NCBI GenBank assembly: GCA_022457155.1
Contig: JAJGOT010000038.1
Coordinates: 1,039,501 to 1,103,500, forward strand
DNA from: Cladopsammia gracilis
Taxonomy: Eukaryota > Cnidaria > Anthozoa > Scleractinia > Dendrophylliidae
DNA length: 64,000 nt
Direction: 5' to 3'
Shown: positions 1 through 6,909 of the stretch, one piece after another
Layout of the letters: each line of letters opens with the position of its first letter
Position numbering within the stretch: the first letter of the stretch is position 1
The notes under the pieces: generated by a model
Database searches by the model: none
The model's input: the letters and a program-made list of their open reading frames with translations, nothing else
Told to the model about the DNA's origin: nothing
Translations under genes and position numbers: made by a program

Positions 1-2
1 TT

Positions 3-389
3 ATGCAGACCGATCTGGATATGAACAATCACGCAATTCTCAATTCACCAAGTCCCAGCGGTGGTGCGTTTGTAATTCACGGTCTTTACGAGAGAACTGC
101 GAATCAGATGTTTACTCTATTTTCAGGAGATGAATATGTTATGGTTCCGGTTAAGTGTAAAATTGTAAAATGTTGCGTTAACATTCTCGATACGCTCGAA
201 ACATACCCTCATATTGCCGTGTTGATAAATAATGTAATAGGAAGAGGAGGGGGTGGTAAGAAACAGGTCTGTCACTTAACTAACGATATCGCTCTGGAAG
301 AATGTGATAAATTTCGTGTGAGAATACAAAGTTTACAAGGAACTACCATCAATAAATGTTTGGTAAGTCTGTGGCTTGAGACGATGTAA
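3..389 (+). CDS. Fibre/tail-like virion protein, C-terminal part (window edge)
   Basis: The frame is open from the first bases, so the ATG at 3 may be internal and the gene probably starts left of the window. Near the N-terminus is the stretch LDMNNHAILNSPSPS, which resembles the 'DLxMNNxxIxNLxxP' repeat of phage and viral tail-fibre or spike proteins. The remainder (about residues 25-128) looks like a compact beta-rich domain with alternating hydrophobics and a glycine loop (GRGGGG). That pattern fits a trimeric fibre with a terminal knob, which is an inference. It is the first gene of the intronless island at 1-3950 and is followed after 16 nt by a perfect stem-loop. No catalytic motif is visible. 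It could instead be an unrelated viral structural protein. Confidence 0.5.
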   Translation: MQTDLDMNNHAILNSPSPSGGAFVIHGLYERTANQMFTLFSGDEYVMVPVKCKIVKCCVNILDTLETYPHIAVLINNVIGRGGGGKKQVCHLTNDIALEECDKFRVRIQSLQGTTINKCLVSLWLETM

Positions 390-405
390 TTTTTACGCGA
401 ATTAA

Positions 406-434
406 AATTTATTATACGCTACGTATAATAAATT
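406..434 (+). terminator. Perfect 13-bp stem-loop after the fibre-like gene
   Basis: Bases 406-418 and 422-434 are exact reverse complements around a 3-nt loop (CTA). The hairpin begins 16 nt after the TAA of the upstream gene. It is AT-rich and lacks a bacterial-type U tract, so I read it as a transcript 3'-end signal of the viral type rather than a rho-independent terminator. Similar hairpins occur elsewhere in the island. Confidence 0.6.
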
Positions 435-540
435 AGATGATCTTTCACACTAGTGTGTAGCGTGTTCAAGCGCTTCTACGACCTCTCTCGCGATGTCTCG
501 AGTTTCTCTTAACCAATGAGGACTATGAACATACTCATTT

Positions 541-548
541 ATAAAAGA
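541..548 (+). promoter_or_regulatory. TATA-like box before the membrane-protein gene
   Basis: TATAAAAG lies 8 nt before the ATG at 556, in a stretch between the gene 1 hairpin and this start. A 12-bp palindrome, CACACTAGTGTG, sits further upstream at 446-457. The role is inferred from position only. Confidence 0.35.
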
Positions 549-555
549 GACAAGA

Positions 556-1086
556 ATGAAAATGAATGCGATCATTTTAAAATTAGTATGTCATCTTTAT
601 AAAATGAAATACGATCTTTTTGCATTTAACCACATCGATACATCGATCGACGAGACAAAATTAATGGTGATCAAGTCCCTTTACAGTTTTTATCACAAGA
701 AATGGTGGTGTTATAAAAAGACTTTTAGACATCTCAAACGGATGAATCTCTTGTGTAAATTGAGTTCGTCGTCTCTTATCGCAGGCGGTACGATTGCCGG
801 CGGAATTACGTTGAACCCAATAATTTTAGGTGTCATTTCCGGTGCAGGCTTGTTGGTCAAAACATTTACCGATTATAAAAATTATAACCGACTGATTGAG
901 ATGAGTAAATTTGCATTTACGACATACCAGAAAGTTTTGGTTGACTTACGTTCTTGTCTGCGAGGAAAACAGTTCGATCACGAATCGTTTGTTAACGATA
1001 TGAGGTTGATCGATGAAATAATCATCGATTTATGTCCAGCAATAAATAGTCGAATCGAAGATCGATACGATAAAAAGTTCAAATGA
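556..1086 (+). CDS. Small membrane protein of the viral-like island
   Basis: This is a 176-residue intronless ORF starting at an ATG just after a TATA-like box. Residues about 70-110 form a glycine-rich hydrophobic segment (SLIAGGTIAGGITLNPIILG followed by VISGAGLLV), consistent with one membrane hairpin or two short membrane spans. The flanks are basic and rich in Tyr and Lys. The C-terminal 60 residues are probably helical and include two Cys. No enzyme motif is visible and I cannot name a family. Similar gene order around SAP-like proteins suggests a virion or host-membrane protein, which is an inference. The gap to the next start is only 33 nt and contains the leader motif TTGGTATTAAA. 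Confidence 0.6.
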   Translation: MKMNAIILKLVCHLYKMKYDLFAFNHIDTSIDETKLMVIKSLYSFYHKKWWCYKKTFRHLKRMNLLCKLSSSSLIAGGTIAGGITLNPIILGVISGAGLLVKTFTDYKNYNRLIEMSKFAFTTYQKVLVDLRSCLRGKQFDHESFVNDMRLIDEIIIDLCPAINSRIEDRYDKKFK

Positions 1087-1096
1087 ACATAAAGAT

Positions 1097-1107
1097 TTGG
1101 TATTAAA
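1097..1107 (+). promoter_or_regulatory. TGGTATTAAA promoter-like motif, copy 1
   Basis: TTGGTATTAAA lies 12 nt before the ATG at 1120. The same ten-base core (TGGTATTAAA) recurs at 1854-1863 before the next SAP-like gene, and TGGTAATAT recurs just before the ATG at 3076. Recurrence before start codons of one gene cluster suggests a viral promoter. Confidence 0.45.
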
Positions 1108-1119
1108 TAAATAAAAACA

Positions 1120-1305
1120 ATGGAAGATGAATGGGAAAGGCCATTGATTAATCGAACAAAATATACCTTCAAAGAATTGCGATATTTAGCAAAAGAGAAG
1201 AAAATTAAAGGTTGGTTTTTTATGCGGAAAGCTGAACTCATCGATGCTTTAGCTGAATTAGATATATATGAACCTCTAGTAAAAGTTCACAACATCACTT
1301 CATAA
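1120..1305 (+). CDS. SAP-like mini-protein A
   Basis: This is a 61-residue intronless ORF. Residues about 16-47 carry the pattern F-K-E-L-R-x-L-A-K-E-x-K-I-K-G-W-x-x-M-R-K-A-E-L-I-D-A-L, read as a SAP/Rho-N-like helix-turn-helix nucleic-acid-binding unit. Domains with the 'G-[WY]-x-x-[ML]-R-K-A-E-L-I' core are common in large DNA viruses and polinton-like elements (knowledge of the family; no search was run). The same core is repeated in the protein at 1888. Its stop codon lies inside a weak 5-bp stem-loop (1296-1312). The protein is little more than the single domain, so it may act as a DNA-binding accessory factor. Confidence 0.6.
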   Translation: MEDEWERPLINRTKYTFKELRYLAKEKKIKGWFFMRKAELIDALAELDIYEPLVKVHNITS

Positions 1306-1309
1306 AAAA

Positions 1310-1605
1310 GTGCAAAACCCTGGTCGGGGGGTGCTCGGTTGGCTGTTTCTGTGCCTCACCGAAGTGAGGACTTTTCCCGCTGACAAAGCGGGTGTCACCC
1401 ATTTTATACCTCTGGGTGAGGTTAAGTTCTCCGAAGAGATCTTTGAGCACCCCCCTGTTATCAGTTGGGCCGGGGCTGGTTCACCAGAGCGTAGTCAACT
1501 GACTCAACTACACTGCTACCCCGTAGGTCTGACATCGTATGAACCGTAAGCAGGGTTCTGACAGTGGCCAACCGTCTCCCCCCTGAGTTCTATCGAATTA
1601 CAGAC
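1310..1605 (+). ncRNA. GC-rich structured segment, candidate RNA of unknown class
   Basis: This segment is far more GC-rich than its neighbours and is dense in self-complementarity. Seen directly: an 11-bp long-range helix 1326-1336/1445-1455; hairpins 1354-1369 (6 bp, CGAA loop), 1376-1392 (6 bp), 1395-1419 (7 bp) and 1428-1439 (4 bp, again a CGAA loop) inside it; and an 8-bp helix 1336-1343/1567-1574 that crosses the first helix, giving a pseudoknot with the two helices abutting. It lies between two SAP-like genes. A 79-codon frame (1310-1549) also runs through it, so a protein or a GC-rich mobile repeat is an alternative. I do not recognise a known ribozyme or intron class. Confidence 0.4.
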
Positions 1606-1611
1606 TTATTA

Positions 1612-1641
1612 ATATATATAGTTCGATCGAACTATATATAT
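1612..1641 (+). terminator. Perfect 30-bp AT-rich palindrome
   Basis: The 30 bases are their own reverse complement, centred on GTTCGATCGAAC and flanked by TA runs. The palindrome lies directly downstream of the structured segment. It may end a transcript or be a replication or processing site. Palindromes of this kind recur in this island. Confidence 0.5.
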
Positions 1642-1813
1642 AGGAAGAAGTTATCGCGCTCACACATGTGCTACGTGTCAAGTGTCACGCACCGCAAAGC
1701 GATTCATACGCATACGCCTTACACTCGTTTCGCCTCAATGAACACGTATGCAAATGAGCTGAATTCTCGGAAAAGATGAATAAATTAAGACCGATTTCTC
1801 GGAAAAACGTCGC

Positions 1814-1846
1814 GATAAACAAACGACTCGAAAGCGCTTGTTTATC
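1814..1846 (+). terminator. Stem-loop (12 bp, one mismatch) before the knuckle protein
   Basis: Bases 1814-1825 pair with 1835-1846 (GATAAACAA core) with one mismatch and a 9-nt loop. It sits immediately upstream of the TGGTATTAAA motif, so it probably separates two transcription units. Confidence 0.45.
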
Positions 1847-1853
1847 AAAAAAA

Positions 1854-1863
1854 TGGTATTAAA
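1854..1863 (+). promoter_or_regulatory. TGGTATTAAA promoter-like motif, copy 2
   Basis: This is an exact repeat of the ten-base core seen at 1098-1107, here 24 nt before the ATG at 1888, with TTATAAAA between motif and start. Confidence 0.45.
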
Positions 1864-1887
1864 AATATAAAGTACCTTATAAAACAA

Positions 1888-2322
1888 ATGGAAAAGTCTG
1901 TGAAAGAGTTGAAAGCTGAAGCAAAAGAGCAGAAAATTAAAGGATGGTATCTAATGCGGAAAGCCGAACTCATCGATGCTTTACAAGCTGTAGAATTGAA
2001 AGAACCTGTGAAATCATCAGAACGTAAAGAAAAACTTTGCCCACACGGGAAAAATAAATACAATTGTAAGGAGTGTTCGGGATCAAGGATTTGTGAACAC
2101 GGTAGACGACGGTATTTTTGTAAAGATTGTGGTGGAAGCGGAATCTGCATTCATGGAAATAACAAGTACTATTGCAAGGAGTGCGGTGGAAATCAGTTTT
2201 GTGAACACAATCGAGTGAAATATTATTGCAAAGAATGCGGTGGAAACGGTATCTGTATTCATAAGAAAGATAAACGCTGTTGTAAGTATTGTGAAAATGG
2301 TCTTAAGGAAATTAATTTGTAA
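1888..2322 (+). CDS. SAP-like protein B with five Cys/His knuckles
   Basis: This 144-residue protein has two parts. Residues about 4-32 repeat the SAP-like unit of the protein at 1120 (VKELKAEAKEQKIKGWYLMR, then KAELIDAL). From residue about 50 come five tandem 18-residue knuckles of pattern C-x-H-x(6)-C-K-x-C-x-[GN]-[GS], for example CPHGKNKYNCKEC and CEHGRRRYFCKDC. Similar knuckle arrays occur in proteins of mimivirus-, marseillevirus- and iridovirus-like genomes, sometimes with endonucleases (family knowledge). Here no nuclease domain is attached. The most likely role is DNA or RNA binding. It ends 10 nt before the next ATG. Confidence 0.65.
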   Translation: MEKSVKELKAEAKEQKIKGWYLMRKAELIDALQAVELKEPVKSSERKEKLCPHGKNKYNCKECSGSRICEHGRRRYFCKDCGGSGICIHGNNKYYCKECGGNQFCEHNRVKYYCKECGGNGICIHKKDKRCCKYCENGLKEINL

Positions 2323-2332
2323 TAATAACAAC

Positions 2333-2998
2333 ATGCAACTGTCAAGTCTCTCAGATGATATTATTTTCAGCAAACCGATAAAAAATGACCTTTTCAAATT
2401 TCAAAGGATTAAAATTACGACCAATTACGGTGATAATAAGAAAGGCCCGCTACTCATTGAAACACCGTTTCTTTTCAGTTTTGGTGTAACCGAAAGAAGA
2501 AGTAAAGAAGACGAAAGTAATTCAAATTTCATTGGTTATTCTATTCCGGTCTGTTTATGGTCTAAAGATGGCAAACCGACACAGGAAGAAGATAAGTTTC
2601 ATATTTCATTGGAAAATTTTGAAGCACTTTGTCGCAAGCACTTACAAGACACTTTTGGAAGAGAAACTGCTGGTGAATTAAATAGTATTTTATATTACAA
2701 GGATTGGGAATTAGAAAAATATCCACCAATATTATATGCTAAACTCAATTATTCAGAAAAGTCGAATAAATTTTTGTCGCTATTCAAAGCGAAAGGAAAC
2801 AAAAAAGTTGATCCGCTCAGCTATTTAAATACATATTGTTATGCAAAATTAGCTTTGTTGATTGATAGTATCTACATCAGTAAAAAAGCTGTTTCGATTC
2901 AGATAAAGGTTCATGAGGTATATTTCAGACCGTTGCCACAACGAGAATCGCTATTATCGATACCTGAAGAAAGCGAAGATGAAGAAGAAGAAGATTGA
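2333..2998 (+). CDS. NCLDV ssDNA-binding-like protein, paralog 1
   Basis: I choose the ATG at 2333 (protein starts MQLSSLSDD) rather than the earlier in-frame ATG at 2240, which lies inside the knuckle gene. The same leader and first codons also precede the paralog at 3076. The protein has 221 residues. An N-terminal block reads GPLLIETPFLFSFGV and continues to GYSIPVCLW; near the C-terminus LALLIDSIYISKKAVSIQIK precedes an acidic tail (EESEDEEEEED). This overall layout resembles the single-stranded-DNA-binding-like proteins (DUF2738/DUF5871 type) of nucleocytoplasmic large DNA viruses, from memory of the family pattern only. An acidic C-terminal tail is typical of SSB proteins. A perfect hairpin begins 11 nt after the stop. 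Confidence 0.5.
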   Translation: MQLSSLSDDIIFSKPIKNDLFKFQRIKITTNYGDNKKGPLLIETPFLFSFGVTERRSKEDESNSNFIGYSIPVCLWSKDGKPTQEEDKFHISLENFEALCRKHLQDTFGRETAGELNSILYYKDWELEKYPPILYAKLNYSEKSNKFLSLFKAKGNKKVDPLSYLNTYCYAKLALLIDSIYISKKAVSIQIKVHEVYFRPLPQRESLLSIPEESEDEEEED

Positions 2999-3009
2999 AT
3001 ATCTGTTTA

Positions 3010-3039
3010 TTTTTCATTTCTTTTTCTAGAAATGAAAAA
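3010..3039 (+). terminator. Perfect 12-bp stem-loop after paralog 1
   Basis: Bases 3010-3021 pair exactly with 3028-3039 around the loop TTTTCT. It starts 11 nt after the TGA of the upstream gene and is followed by the leader of the second paralog. Confidence 0.6.
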
Positions 3040-3075
3040 AATCGTCTTAAAAATTAAATATGGTAATATAACAAC

Positions 3076-3762
3076 ATGCAACTGTTAAGTCCTTCAAAAG
3101 TTTTAGAATAGTCATCAAATATTATTTTCCATAAACCGGTGAAAAACAGTAAAACCGATTTTGAAATAATCAAAATTGACACCTATAAAGGTCCACTAGT
3201 AATCGATTCACCATTTCTTACAATTTTAGGTGTAAAAGAGACATATAGTCAAAACGAAAGTAGTAAACTACTTGGTTACACCATTCCTGTTCGCTTATAC
3301 GGTGAAGAAGGACGAAGTCGAATGCCAACGGAAGAAGAAGAAAAGTTTGTTGATTGTATGGTTTTTATTAGAGACATCTGTAGGCGACATTTAAAAGGTG
3401 TTTATGGTGAAAAAATAGCTAATAAAATAAAAGGTATTTTTTATGGTTTTCAGTTTGAAGGTATGGGTACAAGAATTACTGGGGGTTCAATAAGATCTGA
3501 AATGTTTAATGTTAAACTTCTCAAATATTCAAAACAAAGGGATAAAATTTTAACAAGAATCGCAATGAGAAAGCTAGAAAAAGTCAAATTGGCTCTGTTA
3601 ATCGATAGTATTTATATCAGCAAAGAAGAAGTTTCATTTCAAGTGAAGGTACATGATATATATGTTAACCCACCAAATTCACCACTTACAATACCTGAAG
3701 AAAGCGAAGAAGATGAAGTTTTTTCTTCAAACTGTGCTGTGTTAACAATGTGTATCGATTAA
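3076..3762 (+). pseudogene. NCLDV ssDNA-binding-like protein, paralog 2, stop at codon 12
   Basis: The leader ATAACAACATGCAACTG matches that of the gene at 2333, giving an ATG at 3076. A TAG at 3109-3111 interrupts the same frame as codon 12; the frame is then open to 3762. The downstream part conserves the same blocks as paralog 1: GPLVIDSPFLTILGV, GYTIPVRLYG, LALLIDSIYISKEEVSFQVK and the acidic IPEESEEDE tail. Identity looks moderate, so this is an old tandem duplication. Either a recent stop mutation killed it or a shorter product starts downstream (GTG 3139 is the next near-cognate codon I can see). Loss of function is more likely in a host-integrated copy. Confidence 0.55.
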
Positions 3763-3820
3763 AATATATACCGAGTGACGACATCACTAAATTATAATGA
3801 TGGGTTTCATAAATTAAAAA

Positions 3821-3950
3821 TTAACGACAAAACACACTAAAAAATGAAAGATCTTGAAAAGTACCCCCTGAGTGAATAATTATAGGCGAATCGTCTATAA
3901 TTATACGAGTTACATCAAATTAACGACAAAAACACACTGAAAATGGAAAA
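3821..3950 (+). repeat. Duplicated gene leader with two abortive starts and a hairpin
   Basis: TTAACGACAAAA plus CACACT occurs at 3821-3837 and, with one base inserted, at 3920-3937, each followed by a short A-rich run and an ATG (3844 and 3943). The first ATG opens 11 codons that end at 3879; the second opens only three codons before TGA. A 27-nt near-palindrome (3877-3903, one G-T pair) lies between. This looks like two promoter-leader units whose genes were deleted, marking the right edge of the viral-like island. Confidence 0.5.
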
Positions 3951-4143
3951 GTGACCTATAGTGCCTTACATAACTACTGTCACATCTCTATTTTGGCTAT
4001 ATTAGGGAAACAAATATCTCGTAGACCTTCTTGGGAAAGCTATTCTAAAAGCTTCTTTATACATTTTGCGACTAGCGGGAGTCATGTTTGGCCTGTCACT
4101 TTTACAATACTGATAACATGGTATCAGCTGTCCAAGGAGCACA

Positions 4144-4542
4144 TTGAAACAGGACAAAGTAGACATTGTTGCTGCCCACATTGCGAGATCAATAGTTAAC
4201 GATGCAATGAACAAAGATGATGTCGAGGAAGAATCAGATGAATACATAGATGATGTAGTGCTGGAGGAAATTGGCGACGACAGTGATGAAGATGAAACAA
4301 CAGATACTGCACAACAAAGTGAAAAAGATGAAGATGACAGTGAGGGTGACAATGACAGCGAGGATAAAGACAATAGTGGTTATGACGACGACAATGACGA
4401 CAGCGGTGGCAGCGTTAGCGATGCTGTCAATGAAGGCAACAATGATGATAACAGCGAAGAAGTGCAAATAAGTGACATTCTGTGTACTACCAAATCTGGT
4501 AGAACATGCAGGACATGGAAAGGACGATATATTTATAATTGA
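4144..4542 (+). CDS. Acidic, low-complexity C-terminal fragment, possibly transposon-derived
   Basis: The product is 132 residues, of which residues about 25-105 are dominated by Asp and Glu with some Ser and Asn. It closes with the basic tail TTKSGRTCRTWKGRYIYN. Short tails of the 'T[KR]SGR' kind often end transposase or integrase polyproteins. The start is not reliable (the track frame begins at a TTG codon) and the upstream sequence 3955-4140 shows no continuous frame, so this is probably the last piece of a decayed element gene. No domain is recognised. Confidence 0.35.
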   Translation: MKQDKVDIVAAHIARSIVNDAMNKDDVEEESDEYIDDVVLEEIGDDSDEDETTDTAQQSEKDEDDSEGDNDSEDKDNSGYDDDNDDSGGSVSDAVNEGNNDDNSEEVQISDILCTTKSGRTCRTWKGRYIYN

Positions 4543-4624
4543 TTCTTTTAAACAAGGTTAATATCTGACTATAGGAAAAGCTGAGAGTTATTTATAATCC
4601 TTTGTTTTACTGTTTTACTGTTTT

Positions 4625-4771
4625 GCCGTTGGGGAGGGTCGCAATTTTTTTATTTGAATTTTTGGAGGGTCAATTTTTTTTTAAACTCTTTATGGGGGTG
4701 GGCCACAACTTCTGGCCAAACTTTTTCTCAGTTTAGTGGCCCTCCCCCCCCAGTAAATAATGACCGGTCCC
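4625..4771. repeat. Fragment of a dispersed GC-skewed repeat
   Basis: The stretch contains poly-T blocks alternating with GGAGGGTC and ends in a run of C followed by AATGACCGGTCC. It looks like the end of a transposable element. It stops exactly where the MITE at 4775 begins. Confidence 0.3.
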
Positions 4772-4774
4772 TTA

Positions 4775-5135
4775 GGGCCGATTCACACTGTGGCATAAGC
4801 ATAAGCGCAAGCATAAGCATAAGAATTTTACGTGTGAACCGGGACGACATAAGCATAAGCGTAAGCATAAGAAAAATGGAAAATTTTTCATTCTCTTACG
4901 CTTATGCTTGCGTTAACGTCAGAAAATTGCAAGTGTGAACCGGACTAAATAAGCATAAGCATAAGCATAAGCGTAAGATGCCTGCTGTTCTCTTGCCAGC
5001 GGAAAAACATAAAAGTTTAAATTCCAGTCCTCGCTCAATTTTTGCTTATGCTTATGTCGTCCCGGTTCACATGTAAAATTCTTATGCTTATGCTTGCGCT
5101 TATGCTTATGCTTATGTCACGGTGTGAATCGGCCC
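4775..5135. mobile_element. PIF/Harbinger-type MITE with TTA duplication
   Basis: The element starts GGGCCGATTCACAC and ends with the exact inverse, GTGTGAATCGGCCC. It is flanked by TTA at 4772-4774 and 5136-5138. A 3-bp TWA duplication and GG..CC termini are the signature of PIF/Harbinger elements. The arms are about 95 bp and built from CATAAG/AAGCATAAGC repeats, so the element folds into a long hairpin. It has no transposase and is non-autonomous. Confidence 0.75.
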
Positions 5136-5138
5136 TTA

Positions 5139-5629
5139 ACAAGCTCTTTCGGTATTGAGATTACTGATGCTCTGAACATAAACTTAGGTATTGCGAACGT
5201 TTTAACAATTTGGATTTTACCCAGAAGAGATAAATTTCTCCATTTCCACATGTGGATTGACTTTTTGATAGATTTCAGTGTTTGCCAGAAATTTAAATCA
5301 TTCCTTTGTTTTTCATCATAACCAAAATAAATCCCCAAGATCTTGATGATTTTAGAAAGGTTGTGATTAGCAAAGCCTTTCTTGTGTAGAACAATTTTAC
5401 CGAGCGCTAGTATTTTTGTTTTTTCATGATTGACACGCAGACCAGAGCATAACTCAAAAGTCTCGAGAATGCCAAAAATAGAAGTATATGAAGCTTTGTC
5501 TCGTAGAAAGCAAGTCATATCATCCGCAAATAAAGATAGTTAAATAGTTTCTCCGCCAATTTTAAAACCTTCGATTGAGTCGTCATTTCTAATATTAATG
5601 GCGAGGGTTTCGAGCGCGATCATAAAAAG
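5139..5629 (-). pseudogene. L1/Tx1-like LINE reverse transcriptase, palm/thumb fragment
   Basis: Read on the minus strand this gives LFMIALETLAIN, an in-frame stop within the segment before FADD, then FADDMTCFLRD, where FADD is the RT catalytic box. RVNHEKTKILALG and LLGKIQIVKTFAIPKFMF, typical of the L1/Tx1 thumb region, follow. The fragment ends at the Harbinger MITE. Its upstream end coincides with the point where the fragment at 9056-9535 stops, suggesting one LINE copy split by an insertion. The copy is defective. Confidence 0.75.
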
Positions 5630-5871
5630 ACAAGAGGCTACACTTAGCCTATACTCATGCGCATGATACTCTAAGACGCGTTGATTGAAGTTACCAATTT
5701 TTTTGTGTTCGCTTTTAATATTTAATTTATTGATTCCCGATCAAATCCACACTCGTCTAGTACTTTCCAAGTCGTGAATTACTTCTGTTACATTTGAAAA
5801 GACTACTTGAAAAAAATAGGCAGTCAAGGACATGCTGTAAAAAGAAAATTGATAATCAATATAAAGACTTA

Positions 5872-6908
5872 CCGTATTTACTCGTGTATAAGTCGAACTC
5901 GTGTATAAGTCGACCCCCCATTTTCAGGGTAAAAAATCGGATTTTTCATGATTTCGGGTTAAAGAAGTAAAATTTAGACCAAGGAAATTTCTAAAAACAT
6001 CAATCTTTTCTTCCTAAGAATGTATTGAAAACACGGTGAATTAAAAAAAAGCTGAGGAAAATGTACTGGTAATCGTACGCTGTGAAGTTTATCAGGACTT
6101 GTACTTGTATAAGCTTATATCTTCACTTACGCATATACGATCTCTTCGATTTACTAGAGAAGTATTTTATGATATTTGGGAGTATATCGCATTGCATTTA
6201 ACTTACCTTGATCTCAATGTTGAGTTTGAAAGGAGATTTAGATAAGAAGACCAAAGGAACGGCGAAGAACTTCGAAGGATCGCCCCGGGAGGATCGCTCG
6301 ATGAAAACACCGCCATCTTGGAAAACTCGGTCCACGTGCTTTCCGAAGTTTGCGCGCGCAAAGCAATAGCGTAAAAATAAAGAAAGAAAAGGGCAGGGCA
6401 GGGAATAAATAAAGAGAATAAATGAAGACACAATAAATTCGTTGTTGGTCATTGACTTTTGTTAACTTGGTGGCTCCTAAACGAGCCGTTTGTAGAGTAA
6501 GACCACGCAAGGAACAGCATTTGCCAGGTCACTAAGCCACAGTAATCGTTCGATGAAAACGAAAGTTCAGCACCGTAAACAGCAGCGAAGCTCTAAGAAA
6601 AATGGCTGCTATACAGATCAAAAGACACAGTAGAAATCATCTCTAGTAGGTTTTAGTTTAAACCATTTAACATTTATTTCTTCATACTTTTTTGTTGACA
6701 AAGAATGCGCCGAAAACTGACGAAATTAGGGCACAATTTGAACTGGTTTCGAAAACTCGGTTTTCCTAATGCACTTCAGGCAATTGTTATGCTAATTTCT
6801 TGGATTGCTTGGTCAGGTATTTGTGTATGACTCGTGTATAAGTCGAGGGCGATTTTTTTGGGCTGAATTTTGGTAATAAAAGGTCGACTTATACACGAGT
6901 AAATACGG
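5872..6908. mobile_element. MITE-like element with CCGTATTTACTCG termini and TA duplication
   Basis: The left end CCGTATTTACTCG is matched inversely at the right end (CGAGTAAATACGG), and the arms continue with TGTATAAGTCGAC. The flanks are TA at 5870-5871 and 6909-6910. The 1,037-bp interior has overlapping short ORFs on the minus strand that share no common frame and no recognisable domain. The ends resemble those of the elements at 30811 and 35559. The superfamily is undetermined; TA duplication allows Tc1/mariner-like or other groups. Confidence 0.65.
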
Positions 6909-6909
6909 T

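Noticed and set aside
978..1241. Minus-strand 87-codon ORF
   Set aside because: It overlaps two better plus-strand genes and has no start context; a shadow frame.
1310..1549. 79-codon ORF as a protein gene
   Set aside because: It lies wholly within the pseudoknotted GC-rich segment, no domain is recognised and codon use differs from island genes; kept only as an alternative to the RNA reading.
1310..1605. Group I intron, hammerhead ribozyme or RNase P RNA
   Set aside because: I looked for the conserved cores of each (for example the CTGATGA/GAAA hammerhead boxes) and did not find them.
4234..4471. Hydrophobic Ile/Val-rich and Met/Thr-rich ORFs
   Set aside because: They are other-frame readings of the GAT/GAC-rich acidic coding stretch at 4144-4542.
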